Shown: piece by piece, positions 21,129 to 36,100 of the stretch
Layout of the letters: each line of letters begins with the position of its first letter
How positions within the stretch are numbered: position 1 is the stretch's first letter
Assembly (NCBI GenBank): GCA_911728455.2
Contig: OU452239.1
Location: 7,072,884 to 7,136,883 of the forward strand
Source of the DNA: Marthasterias glacialis
Lineage: Eukaryota; Echinodermata; Asteroidea; Forcipulatida; Asteriidae
Length of the DNA stretch: 64,000 nt
Direction of reading: 5' to 3'
Program-made: the position numbers and the translations under genes
Notes under the pieces: model-generated
What the model was told of the DNA's origin: nothing
Seen by the model: only the letters and a program-made list of their open reading frames with translations
The model's database searches: none

Positions 21129-24100
21129 CTGTGAATATACAAAAAACAAAAACACAAATAATGAAGAAAAAAATAACAATAATACATAATGAATTAGACA
21201 CCTCTCAAAAAAGAACTAAATAAATAAATTAAAAAAAAGAAAACAATAATGCATATCAGAACTTTTAAATTTCTAGATTTCTATCACACAGCACAGCCTA
21301 AAAAAAGGGGAATACATGTAGACGCCTTTTAACCAGTTGGCGCTGGATGAGGTGTATTAATGCAAACATTTTCACGAGCCAGCAAACGGATGACACCACT
21401 TTTGCATTTTTGAGGGAAATACCAAGCCCGGAGCAAACATGGCAAAGGGGCGCCCCCGCACATTCCACCACAAAGCATGCACGAGCTGTGTAACGCTTCG
21501 TTTCACCCACTCACAAGTGCCTGCTTGAATATTTTGCCAAGTTTTTGCATTAGCAGGGGTTTATTGTGTAATTCCCAATTCCAGACCTTTGTCCTTTTGT
21601 TCCGAGAAGAGGATTACGAGACATAGAGAGGCTAGCACCATTGTTTAACCATTGTATTTCGGCTCAATGGAGGTAAGTCAGAGTGAACCAAGAATCCAGC
21701 CATGGTTCCGGATTTAGTACCAATCCTATACCATGGCTCACGGCTGATGTTTCACACTTCACGGTGCATGAATTTGACACTTTTCTCGGTGGAGAAAACA
21801 AAATTTACGGTGCAATAAAGAGAATCTTTGTTCTCTTGGCTTCGCCAAGTCAAGGTTTCTTTGTGCCAGTGGTACTACAAGAAAAATGATTCCAGCAATT
21901 CCTACAAAATAATCCCACCAGGGGATAGGGAAAAAATGGAAGAATCCCATCTACGTTCGTTTCACCCACACAAAGACAAAACATGGTCTTGAATCTGGCA
22001 GCAACTGCTTAACCTCATTATCTAGGACTCTGTATAATGTGTACAGCACAGAGGAAGCGTCCTACATAGGGCTAGGGTAAAACCAAACAAATACTTTTCA
22101 TCCCCGATGAAAAAAAATAGCAAGATGGCATCTCCATAAATCCTCACCTCTTCTTTGATTGTTCCAAACTCAGGATCTAAGGCTTTGAAGTGATATCGAT
22201 AGTCACCCTCACGGTCAAAGATCTGTTTGAAGTCGTGTAACGTCACCTCACCAAGCCTAGGGTAAATCAGCAATAGTAAGAAAATACATTAGGCCTACAC
22301 AATGGAATGAATATAAATGGGAACATTAACCCTCCTACAGGTACCTCACTATGCCTCCAGTAAAATCAGCAATAGCAACAAAATACATTCATTAGATAAT
22401 GGAATATAAATGTAAACATTAACCCTCCTACATGAACCTCACAAAGCCTAGGGTAAATCAGCAATAACAACAAAATACATTCATTACATGATGGAATATA
22501 AATGTAAACATTAACCCTCCTACATGTACCTCTTTCATGTACCTCACTATGCCTACAGTAAAATCAGCAATAACAATAAAATACATTCATTACATGATGG
22601 ATTATTATGTAAACATTAACCCTCCTACATGTACCTCACCAAGTTTATGGTAAATCAGCAATAACAACAAAATATATTCATTACATGTACATGTAAGTGT
22701 AAACATTAACCCTCCTACATGTACATGTACATGTATCTCTTACATGCACCTCTACAACTCTACAATAAAATCAGCAACATCAACAAAATACATTCGTTAC
22801 ATGATGGATTATTATGTCAACATTAACCCTCTTACATGTACCTCTTACATGTACCTCACCAAGCCTACGGTAAAATCAGCAATAGTAACAAAATGCATTC
22901 ATTTCATAATGGAACAAACGATACGTTGATTAACCCTCCTACTGTCTGACCATTAATATCATCCAGTGTGGTTTTGAATGAAACAAATATTAATATTTCT
23001 TAAGTGGGCTTCAAGCAGAAAACAACCAGATGAAAGAAAACAAAAACACTGGAAAAAAGTGTGTACATGTAGTTCTTGTGGCCAAGTCATCAGGGTGTGG
23101 GTTCGAATCCTGGTCACGACACTTGTGTCCTGGAGCAAGACACTTAACTATAATTGCTTCTCTTCACCCAGGGGTACATGGGTACCAGTGAGGGCAGAGA
23201 TGGTTCCTGTGATTGATTTAACCTGGTGCGCTACATACTTGGCAGCACAGGCTGTATACTCACCAGGGAGCTGAGATGGTTTAAGGAATGAAATAAATGG
23301 CCCAGTGACCAGGGGTAATAATGTTCAGGTGCCATGAGCCATCATGTGCTAAGCCCTGTCCCTATCAGTTACCTTTTAGGAATGGAGTTGATGAATTGAG
23401 TTACAGTAATAGCGTTTTGCACTAAGCCCTGTCCCTATGAGTTACCTTTTAGGAATGGAGTTGATGAATGGAGTTACAGTAATAGCGTTTTGCACTAAGC
23501 CCTGTTCCTATGAGTTACCTTTTAGGAATGGAGTTCATGAATAGAGTTACAGTAATAGCGTTTTGCACTAAGGCCTGTCCCTATGAGTTACCTTTTAGGA
23601 ATGGAGTTGATGAATGGAGTTACAGTAATAGCGTTTTGCACTAAGGCCTGTCCCTATGAGTTACCTTTTAGGAATGGAGTTGATGAATGGAGTTACAGTA
23701 ATAGCGTTTTGCACTAAGCCCTGTTCCTATGAGTTACCTTTTAGGAATGGAGTTGATGAATGAAGTTACAGTAATAGCGTTTTGCACTAAGCCCTGTTCC
23801 TATGAGTTACCTTTTAGGAATGGAGTTGATGAATGGAGTTACAGTAATAGCGTTTTGCACTACACCCTGTTCCTATGAGTTACCTTTTAGGAATGGAGTT
23901 GATGAATGGAGTTACAGTAATAGCGTTTTGCACTAAGCCCTGTTCCTATGAGTTACCTTTTAGGAATGGAGTTCATGAATGGAGTAACAGTCCTCCCAGT
24001 GAAGTAGAGAACTTTTGTACATGCTGCTGGGTTACTATTGGTAACAGACGAACCTCTGGATTTACCATCTGTCATAAGAAAGGATAATGAGATTAACGGC

Positions 24101-27100
24101 AATGTACAGGATTGGAAATTATCAAAAACAAACTGATAAGTTTCAATCTGAAAGCTCACTGATTCTAATGTTCATACCAGTACCAATCCTCCAGAGAAAT
24201 ATTTCCCTCTGAAAGCTCACTGATTATAAAGTTCATACCAGTACCAATCCTCCAGAGAAATATTTCCCTCTGAAAGCTCACTGATTATAAAGTTCATACC
24301 AGTACCAATACTCCAGAGAAATATTTCTCTCTGAAAGCTCACTGATTATAAAGTTCATACCAGTACCAATACTCCAGAGAAATATTTCTCTCTGAAAGCT
24401 CACTGATTATAAAGTTCATACCAGTACCAATACTCCAGAGAAATATTTCTCTCTGAAAGCTCACTGTTTCTAAAGCTCATACCAGTACCAATCCCCCCGA
24501 TTTGGCAGGGTTAGGATGAAGAAGTTTCCTTGTTGACTATCATAATATTGGTGTGTACGATGTCATGGAAGTGGAATTCCTCTTGGGAAACTCCTGGTGG
24601 CGCTTTGTATTGCAAACCAATCAAATTACACTTACAGTTTGAGTGTTGATGAGATGAGCGGTGATTGAGTTCTTGTGAGTTACTGTCTGTTGAGTAGTGT
24701 CTTGATAAACTCTCAGTTGAACTCTGTAAATAAAAATGATTGAGAACATTACCAACATACATGTACTGTCAGACTGCTTGACTTGTAATCAAAAGGTTGT
24801 GGGTTCGAACTCTAGGATAAAAACATTTTATATTGCCCAAAGTCAAGTTTTTGTTTCTTGACCACTTGACACCAGATGATGTGAATGCACGCTAATGTTT
24901 CCCCTGCCTGGAAACGGAACCATAGTTCCGTGTTTAGTACCACTCCTATGCTGTAGGTAACAGCCAATGTTTTGCAAATCACGCTGCGTGAATTTGACAT
25001 TTTCAAAGTGAATCTTTGTTCTCTTGGCATTTTCAAAGTCAGGGTTTCTTTGTGCCAGCAGTACCCTCAACAAAAAAGATTCCGGCAATTCCGCCAAAAG
25101 AACTCCACCAGGGGGAGGGGACAACAACAAAAAAAAAAAAAACCTGGTAGCAACTGGTTAACATTCAGCATCACAAGTTGCTTCGTTTCTGCAGTACATC
25201 ATCAAAGATTTTGAAGTTTGAAACAAAGAAGGTGTTGCGAACTGCTTACCAACCAAAAAGACCTGTGTTTATCAATACAAAAAGCGGTTATGGACCGCAC
25301 AAGTTCTGGCGTATTCGAACATTAGGGTCTGTTAAGCGCGTGGTTTTGTTTCCTTCACATATTAAAGCAATGTGCGTGGTACCAACTGGTCACAAAAATG
25401 TTTGCATACGCAAAAGACATGCACAGTCTATGGCCTCAAGTTTGGACCATAGCACTACCATAGTCTTTGTGTACATTTTGATTGCAAAACATTTTGAGTC
25501 AAGTTTGAACTTTAATTTGTTTGATCTATTAACATAAACCTCCCAAATATACCCCGAACAATGCTACAAATTTTCACGAGATCATTTTCCAGCATGCAGA
25601 CGCTTTCTCAAAGGCTTAACTCTTTCACTACAAAAATTCATGTACAGCTGTGACGGAATTGTTTTATATTTTGTTAATTTTGAGTCGCTGGTAGTGGCTT
25701 TCCGGCACCTGAAGTAATTTACCGAGCCGGTGTGAGCGGCGCGCCGTAGTGAAAGAGTTAAGGCTAAAATGAGGGGTAGCTCACAAAAGCCCACTGTTAG
25801 TTAACTTTCCAATCTTACTTACAGTGTCACTATCTTTGCGTATACCATGGTGTTGTGATGTTGCTAGATGGTCCATTAATGAACATATACCCTGCAAACA
25901 AAGAAAGAAGGACGTATACTTCAGTGTTTAGCTGCAATCATACATTCCTAAGTAGAACATCTTGTTACAAAGACATTAGAGAAATAAATGAATTTTTAGG
26001 TGAACCAAGAAAAATTGACCACCGGCTATACGTTCAGACACTCTACCAACTGAGCCAGTCAGTGGTCTGAATTCCATCGGTTACTCCCTGTAAACAGTTA
26101 TATGGCTTCTGATCACTGACTGACACCCCTCAAACAAAGATATTGACAAAATAGATAGACCACCAACAATAGGGCTGGATAGCTCAGTTGGTAGAGCGTC
26201 TGTTCGTCTAGCCAGTGGTCCCAGGTTCAAATCCCGCTCCAGTCAATTTTTTCTTTGTTTACCCAAAAAGTGATTTGAAAATTTACCCAGTCAGTTTTCC
26301 TTGTGGTTTATTGCTTGATAGAGAAACAAATGTTGAAATCTCTTTGCTGATTATGAATTTGACAATCTTATACCCTGATTATTCTGTATTGACATAGAGC
26401 TTGACAATAAACTGATAACTTGACAATGGCTCAACACAGCCTTGCCACAAAGACGTTATGAACACTCAAGAAATATCAAAGTAACTCTTTGCAGCACTAG
26501 CATTCGTCAAACTTAAGATACAATACTGATCTCTTACAAAACACTGGATACTTTCTAATCATCAGGAAAGGTGTCTGATTAAGAGGTCTTAAGATATTTG
26601 GTATAGAAAACGGAAGGTTGCTGGCTCAAGTTGCTCGATTTCACAAAACACTAAGATTCATCGTACGATGAATTGTCAATATCACCATTAGCCTTTTTTG
26701 AGGTATGGCGGACACTATAATAGAGCACTGTTTGGCTTGGGTGTATACAGACAAATTGATCCAAACTAAATAGTGTCCTGGTAATGTGTCCACCATCTCA
26801 AAATCACTTGAAACGTGTCCACCATTTTGAGCTATGGTGGACACATTACTAGGGCACTAATTGGTTTGGGTAAACCAAACAGTGCGCTCCTATAGTGTCT
26901 GCCATACCTCAAAAAGGCCACTAGTGATTTGTATTGTGACATCACATTTTGCTTAGCAATTACAGATGATTAGCAGTCAAGATCAATCTGAGTTATTTGT
27001 GATATCGAGCACTGCTGCTTACCCAGCACCTTAAGGGTAACACTAAGTAAACTTGTACCTGTTCTAATGAGTCTAAGGAATGGTGGTTGGGGTCATGGCT

Positions 27101-30100
27101 ACTCATGTTTGATCTCAGACTCCGGAGGGCGCTTCGCATTGTCTGCAAATCATCCGAGCCCTGCATAGCAACAGAAACAAACAAACAACAAAAATCATTC
27201 ATCTGGCACTTTATAACCAGTTGTATCAAAAATTACACTATTACTTCCCCTGTTTGTTAGGCCTTAAACAGTCCTAAAACCATCTCAACTCCTTAGGAGT
27301 ATGCAGCACCGACAGCAAAATGGCTGCACAGGTTGCTTATCATTCACACCAACAATCTCCCCCCTACCAGGTACCCATTAGGCCTTAGCACAAAATGGCT
27401 CATGGCACCCGAACATTACTACTCCTGGTCACTGGACCATCTATTTCATTCCCTGAACCATCTCAGCTCCCTGGGGAGTATACAGCCTGTGCTGCCAAGT
27501 ATGTAGCGCACCAAGCTCATTCATTCACATAAACCATCTCCGCCCTCACAGGTACCCATGTACCTCTGGGTGATGAGAAGTAATTATAGTTAAGTGTCTT
27601 GCCCCAAAACAAAAGTATCACGACCGGGATTCGAACCCACACCCTGATGACTCGGCCATCAGCGCTTGAGTTCACTTTTAAACACGCAAAATTACTGAAT
27701 TAAAATTAAAAAAGTTAACACCACCAGTAAAGGAAACAGGTGAATGTGTGCCTGGCTTCCCTCAAGAACATTTTAAAAACCTTTTTTTGACTCAGGAATT
27801 ACTGGAAGTGTTCAACAGTTGATGCTTTTTATGAATACCTCTTTAAATGGAAGCGTTGTATCACTGTGCATCCGCTCTTCAAGCGTTGTTAGCTGACGAT
27901 CCTGAGATGTTATATGATCCGCTAGATTGACCTAAAAAATCAACAGTTTCAAGTTTCATTCATCCTGACGCCTTACAAAGTGGATATTCCCATTTTCAAA
28001 TCTTAAGGATCATTCCAAAATGAAGAGGGACTTTTAAGATTTACTTTGATCCTCTGTAAAACATTAACTTTACTAGCAGAGTGACAGTCAAACAATATAT
28101 AAAACAAATAAATTGAGAAGTTACTACCAAAGAACACAAAAATGATGATAGTAAGGATTATTATCACAAAACAAGTAAACTTGTCACATAAGGTAGTTTG
28201 TTTGAATCAACTTGGAGGTAACCAACTGCACTCTTACCTCTGCCATGCTGACGTTATCAAGTCTTTGGGTTAATTCCTGCAGTTGACTCTGCAGCCCATA
28301 GTCAGTGGAATTGGACTTGTTCTCAAGCTGATTCTGCAGCTCAGTCTGAAAAATTTACGTCAATCAAAACGATTTAAAAAAATAACAATGGAAAGTCACT
28401 TTGTATATCTGCTTCCATCTAGTGTCCCCAGGTCTCTCACCGGATTGGTTGATTCAAAACCATTCTCAAGAACGACCTATGACACACACAATAGTAAAAT
28501 TGCCACACCTGGTTAGCTGATAAATCTAAAATCTCCACCTTTAACCAGTTCAAACCGGACGACGTGAATACATACAATTGTTTCTCCTGCCTGGAAACAG
28601 AAGGCATGTAAAGACGCCATGCCATGTAAAAAATGCTGCCACGGGGACGAAAAAAAAAGAAAAAAAAAAGAATCCCGGTGGCAACTGGTTAAAAGTCACA
28701 CTTGTGTACATATTTCACTGCATAGCAGTGTTTCTTGGTTCCAAACGTTCGACTTTTTAAGCCATCTAACCTTTAACCTTTGACCACTAGACTGACCTTG
28801 AAGGAGTTGAGTTCCTGGAGCTGCTGGGTCAGGTTCTCGATCTGTTCTTGTTGTTGTTTGAGGAGGTCAACCTTTTGGGTCATCTGTCTTGAGAGGTCAG
28901 AGATCATCCGCTCTTTCTCTTCAAGACGTCTTTTGAGATCAGACTGAGAAAAAAAAAAAAAAAAAAAAGTTGATAAAATATCTGGTATATTTCACCAACA
29001 GAGGGCGTGTACTCTCATTCTTTTGTAGTGTATGGAAAGTGCCCTCTAGTGTTCAATGTTTCTTACCTTTAATGTAGGCTGCAAAGTAGTAACATAACAA
29101 AGTCTACCAGAAATGATGTTACTGCCATGTGTACATCCTAAATCATCACTGGAAATATAAAAAACTCTTCCCTGCTGTTGCGTAAATATGGAGGCGGCGG
29201 TGGTCTTACCTTTTCAGCATCTTGAGTCTGTTGAGTAAAGCCAACTCGGAGTAACTCAGCCTTCATCTGAAGCAGAGCATTGTCCTGCTCTGTTAGTCTT
29301 GATTGTAGACCAGCCTAAGGTAGGAATCAAAGAGGGGTACATTTCTGGGTTAATCACAAGGGAAGATTCATGGAAGAGTATGTCAAATTTGGCTGAAACA
29401 CAATAACCCTTACAGTTCCAAATCCTTATTAATCGTACTGCCAAAGGGAAGGAATTTGAAGAAACTGGGCCCTCAAGCCAAAACAACCAATGCTTATCAA
29501 ACTTTGGGTCCAGAATGCCCCACAGTTTTGACAAATCCTGGGGAGAACTTGGATACAGGATGTATAATGAAATAAAATAAAATAAAAATAAAAAGTGAGA
29601 CCTGATTCATCTGGTTTAGTCTTACCTTGGTTCCTTGAAGGTTACGGCAATCCTGTTTGACCTTGGTGAGTTCATTCCTGAGCTGATTACATTCTTCCTG
29701 ACGTTGGTTTAGCCTGGCTTGTAGGACAACCTGATAATGAGATCAACCAAAAACTCAACTATCAAAGATGGGGGCAGTTAAAAATCTTCAGCTATAATTG
29801 TTAAAATCGTGTCTAAAAAGTGAACTCAATCAGTGCAGCTTAGAAGCCTACGGTACAATCAACCTGTAAACAAGGATGCTTGCTATCAATCAGCACATCA
29901 CAAGATTGGTTCTCAACCAATAAAAATTCACATGCTATTACCGTGAATTTAAAACCAAACCCTGAATTCATTCCAACAAATCATGTACAATAAAAATAAT
30001 ATGTATTTGTTATGCGCTTTTTCAAGCCAAGTAGTCCCCTCAAAGTACCAATGTAGAGTCTTATTCTCCCTGTTCATCGGGCCCTATTTGCATTCCTGAA

Positions 30101-33100
30101 ACCATCTCAACTCCTTAGGAGTATGCAGCACCAGCAACGAACTGGGTGCACAGGTACCCTTGTAGGTACCCCTTTGCCCCTGGGTTATGAGAAGCAATGA
30201 CAGTTAAGTGTCTTACTCAAAAAACAAGAGTCTTGACTGGCATTCGAACCCACACACCGGTGACTTAGCCACCAGAGCTTGAGTTCGACGATAGACAACA
30301 ACACACCAAGTATAACTATGACAACAGGAAAAAAATACTAAACTCACAAGCAATATTTATCCTATTGCATTTTAGCTGGTATACTGTCTGCATTTGGTAA
30401 CTTTGTGTGACATGCACATTTAAGGGTTCTCTCATGCAAAAAAAAAAAACATAACATTGTGGGTGTTTGCTTACTGTGTGTATACTACTTGGCAAAGCTA
30501 CATACCAATGACAACAAATATAAATTTCACCCACCACTTGTTCCTTGGCATTGGACCCCTCAAACAGCATCTGGTCTTCCTCAGCCTCTGAACTTCCATC
30601 CTCTTCTTGGAGTCTACCACTCAATAACTAGGGGTGGACACAAAGCAGCACAATTGTATTATACAACAACTTAATTAAAGGGGCAGGAACTTCATCGCTT
30701 CGGGCAAGAGTAAGATAAATCCCACACACTTTTTTCCCCCATAAGTACTATTAGACTCTAGTGCAAGTAATCAAATTAAATTACAACGTTTTGCACTGAC
30801 ATGACTATGTTTTACAATCTATGAATCATAGGCAATTAATTCACAGTCAACCAGCACCCAGCAATCTCAAAAAGAAAGAAAAAAAATGAGTAAGATAAAT
30901 GTTCACATAATTTTCTCTGGGATAGTAAGACACAGTTAAAAAAAAACCAGTTTTTTATGCCAAAAAAGAGTTCTTTTTGCATGCAGTGGGGTTGGTTACA
31001 TCCAAGCTGCCTGTCAAAATTGCCAAATGCAATAAGGACCTAACATCGTTAATCAATATTCCCATAACATCAACTTAGAAGGATCAATAATCAACAATCT
31101 TCTCTTACCAATTCTTCAAGCTTAATGCGACAAGGACCTAACATCGTTTATCAATATTACAAGGATATCATGTCAGAAGGATCAATAATCAATAATCAAT
31201 AGTCTTCTCTTACCAACAATCAATAATCTTCTCTTACCAATTCTTGAAGCTGAACACGATAAGGACCCAACATCGTTAATCAATATTTTCATGACATCTT
31301 AGAAGGATCAATAATCAATAGTCTTCTCTTACCAATTCTTGAAGCTGACTCAAAAGCTTCTTAGTATTCTCAATGTCTCCGGTCATCTCATTATGCTCTT
31401 CTAAGAGTGCCTCGCTCCATGCGATCGATGACCTCCGAGAGCTTGACCTTGACCTGCCCTCCTCTGGACTTCCTGTTGATGTACATGTACAAACAAGTAA
31501 ACGATAAAAATGAGTCTATGCTAAGGAGGACGTTTGATGTAGGTCTTGAATTGATGCCTACCACCAATGATTTTACCATGGCCGTTTTGTAGGGATGAGA
31601 GTGGATGAAAATGAAAAATCCATGAAACACCGGTGGAGGGTTTGGTGGCTACCAACTACGCCATAACCCGTATCAATGGCAGCATTCTGTGCTTAAATGT
31701 AGATGGGGCAAGCACCTTGGTGTAGTCAAAATACAGTACAATCTTGGCACAGCAAACCTTTATCTTGTCTTTTTTGGTGGGTTGGTTTCTTCCATAACTT
31801 CACAAACTGAAACATGTCGGACTTTTTAAAATCTCAATTCTCACCGAACGAGGAAACGACGACTTCAGTTCAAAAAATATATATTGTGAATGAACTGGTT
31901 TTGTTTGGATTGCCTTGTTTTAACTCGTGGTTTTAATGTACTTTAGTGATGGTGTAAATAGACAGGAAGTTTCAAGGAAAGTATCGCTTATCAATATCGG
32001 ATTATGCTGAGTGAGCTCACACTGATGACAAAACAGTTATCGCACGGTACTGATATGTTGAAATGGAGACTTATTTGACTTCCTTCTTCCTTATATCTCA
32101 AGTTTCAATATTTCAATTGTTGCTTTTATTGACAGTTTTTACCATGATTTTACCGTGGCTATTTTGTAGGAATGAGGGTGAATAAAAAAGAAAAAATCCA
32201 TGAAAACATGGACAGAGGGTTTGGTGGCTACAAACCACACCATGTGTATGAATTCTACAAGTACATGTACACCATAAAACAACATTTTGAATGTGGTTAG
32301 AAAACCTTAACACTTTCAGAATTTTCTTGTAAAATTTCCATTAGTAGTTGCAAGATAAAAGATTTAGTTGACGATAAGTCTAGTCATTCATCCAATCTAT
32401 GAGACCAAGGTGTTGTCTGAATTACTGGCTGCGGCTTGTCACCTAAACAAGCATTGACGCATAGGATGCCCATAGCAACACCCTTAGCTACAGCTGCAGC
32501 CGTAGCCGCCAATCAGGACAGGCTTAATTACAACCACTAAACCTGAAATTGTTTTTCTAAAAATTAAAAAAGCAATTTGGAAAAGGATGTACAATTAACC
32601 CACCCACTACTAGACAGTTGTAATTCTTTGTCGATAGAAATGCAATAGTCAAAATCGGTTTGTTATTGACGGAAATCACCCAGCATCAAAGGAAAAATGT
32701 TCAGGAAATGAAGTCACAAATTCCCTCATCACAACTTCCTTAATTGTCTGCAAAGGTTTAATTGGAACGACAAAATTATGAAAATGAAAATAAAAACAAC
32801 GAGCGCCTCTTCGTTTCCTGTCCTGATTCAAGACCAGTCTAGAGGCATTTGGGAAACCGTGGTTTAGGCTTGACAGTTCCTGTCAGTCATGTGTTCTTTT
32901 GTATAGATTTTCAAGCCCAGGTCAGAGCTGCAAACTGCTGTTTCGTAAAGGCTCAACAAGGAAATGAAACAAGTTTTTACGTTGTGGACAAAATGGTGGA
33001 ATATCACCTGCTCTCGTTTTGCAGTCATGTCACCAAGGACAAAATGGCTTAGGGAGCAACTGTCATTTTTTTTTAATTCAAATTTAGTGAAGCCACTAAG

Positions 33101-36100
33101 CACTTACAAAAAACTGGCTATTAGCAAAGACAATAGAGCGCCGACAGCGCAAGATGGGGAGCTCAGGCAGAAATGTGAAATGTTCACTGGACGCCATTTC
33201 AGCGAGCATCTCTTCTGATGCAACGCTAGATCAGTGCAGATCCATGCTGTCAATGGTATAAGAAAACATTTGCTTGCTGAAATGGCGACCATGTGTGTTT
33301 CACGTTCCAACAATACATGTAGATAGAGTTCCAGTTCCCCATCTTGCGCCTTCGGTGCTCCATAATCTTTGCTATCAGTCCAATCATCACATTTTGTACA
33401 CAACCTGTGACATGATCTCTCCTAACTTTTTGCGAAGAAGAAACATTTATAAACTGAATAAACTCATCACAGACTTTTTAAAAGGAACCTTCTTTTTCTT
33501 TTAAATAGGTTCTTTGGCACAAATGTTTTCGAACTTTTACCTTGGTCCGAGTCGGACATGTGCCCCATGGCACTAATGACCTGAAGCCTTGGGCTGCTGG
33601 TGCCAGAGTGGTCACTGGATCGAGTCACAGAGCTAGGAGTTGGGCTGGACGAATGAGGGGTCGTCAACGATGCTGGGAGGGGGCTCGGGGCTGCAGTGGC
33701 TCGCTCACTGTCCGAGCTGCCAAGGGGTAAATGGAAACACAGCTCAATTTCATGGAAGATTTTAAGCACATAAATCGGAAATCGGTGACCAGCCCAATAC
33801 ACTTTGTAACGTAGATTGCTTGTGACTGGCTCCGTGCTAATTTTTGCTTAATTTGTTGGGAAATGTTTTCTGCCTTATGAAATTAATGCTGGGGGTTGGG
33901 GTGGGTTGTGGGGGAGTAAGAGGCTGCAGCGACTTTAAATAGCATTTACAAATGTAGATATTTCTACAGTAAAATTGACAGGGCTCAGAAACGCAAAAAA
34001 TCTGGCGAAGAAAGAAAAGAAGAAAACAAAACCTAGAAATCTAGCAAGGGTTTGGGTTAATAATGTTAAATGTATTTGTTTTTTGGAGGGGTGGAACTAT
34101 GAACATTATACTAATTTACATTGATACCGATACAAACGCCGTGTTGCTAACTTCTACTGTGGGGTGAGGGAGGGGGAGGGGCTGAGGGGGGGTCTTACAT
34201 GTAACAGGGTAATATTCTGTGTGTGACCTGAAACATTTTGACAACTTTGGATGATCCCTTTTAATTAGTTCACCATGCAGCATTGTTACCCTCAGCAGCA
34301 AGACTCTTTTTTTTTTCTCTAAGCGCAACATTTATATTTTTGGAGAAATAAAACTACACATGCACATGCACATCGGGATACGTCAGTGCAAAAATGTTGT
34401 ATCTCGAACTGTGCAACAACGTCGTATCGTGCAAGAAAATGATCCGTGCAAAAATGTTGGCGCCTGTTAGTTTTGTGGTTATTTTAAGCGTGATATCGCA
34501 CTTTCAAACTCGCGTGTGACAAAAATGCTATTTTACCCGTTTTACAAATGTTTAGGAGACACAATGCTTGTACACTGTCGCGACGATTGTATTTGAACAA
34601 TAGCCATTACCAAATCTACATTTTGTATGTATATTTCTTTTTCCTTGGGAGGGGGGGGGGGGGGGTACAACATTTTATAATGCTTGTAGCCTTCTGCCAG
34701 TCACACTTTCTTATAATTTTATGACTTTCTGCTGGTAAAGCCCCTTCCACACGAATTAGACAAATTTCCCGGGAAAATTCCCCCAAAATTTGGTTAACCT
34801 TTTCCACACTTGAATTGCTGACCCTGGCAAACTCCCGGGAAATAGCCATTTCCAGGAAATAGCTGACCCCTGCTTGGGAGTAGGATTATGCCTGATAAAC
34901 CCTAGGGTTAGCATACCGAGTGTTCGTTTTCCCAGGAAAACGGCATCCAGTGTGAAACGAACATGGGTTGGCGGTGGGGTTAAAATTACCCCAGGGATTT
35001 CCTGGGGTTTTATTTCCTCAGAATTGGCTCTGTAATGTGAAAAGGGCTTAACACATTCTTTAAGACCCTCTACCGGTCAAATATTACTTATGTCCTTTTG
35101 CTGGGCATTCAGCAAGCTGTCACACCTCAGTTTTTTTTTTGGAAAACCTAACATCATTATTGTGCTGTATCTCCACTGCAATAATACCCAAAGTTATGTG
35201 TTTCAAGCAAATTTCTCATTAAAGCCTAGTATACCTTGAGCTAGCCCTCAGCTTCTGCTGTATCTGGTCTTTAGCGGGGGAAGAGCTGGAGTTACGGCTA
35301 CGCAGGCCCATACCTCTGATGACGACCCCAAAACCAAACAAGCAAACAAACAAAAATATATATATATGCACAATATACAAAAAAAACAATTGACAGCAAG
35401 CTTTACATTTAGCAAACATGAAATGCAAAAGACAAAAGGAGATACAAACAGAATGGCATAACTTAGGGGGGTACATTTGGATTTTGACGGCAAGAATTGT
35501 CTACATTAATTCATAACGTGCCTGATACTTCACAGACGCAATGGCCAGGTAGTAAGAGACTTTTGTGGACAATAGGTGGCAGCAGACTTGCATGTCCAAG
35601 GTAAAACCTAGCCCCGAACATCTGATGCCACACTTCGAGGCTCGTGAATGATGCCAGATACCGGCCTTCAGAACCTGGCAGTGGCCTGCAGATGTACCTT
35701 TGACCTTTGTCCTTGCATGCCATAATGCTGTGTGTGTTAGTATCAGTTCCGTACTTAAGCATCTTTTGCATAAGTGTATGTCTATCCATGAAACCATTGG
35801 GTTTGCACGACCAGCGCCAGTCTTTATCCTTACGGATACAGACAGGGGACCAGTACAGGTAAACCCATTCTTCTTGGATAGTATGGCCGTTTACGAAACC
35901 ACGGGCTGGGCTTAGGCTTCACCAGTTATTAAGAAAACGGGTGCTTTCCTTACAGGGCTTCAAACAGGCAGACAGAGCCCAAGCTGAAGCCCAAGCTGAA
36001 ACACAAGCCGTGGTTTGGTAAATGTCCTATGAGTGCGTGCTCGCTCTGAACTACGTTCACACAGAACTTTATCTGGTAAGTCTACTGCAACATAATGTTC

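Noticed and set aside
26168..26245. tRNA gene
   Set aside because: Acceptor and D arms pair, but anticodon and T stems do not, and a repeated non-tRNA tail follows; this is a tRNA-derived SINE.
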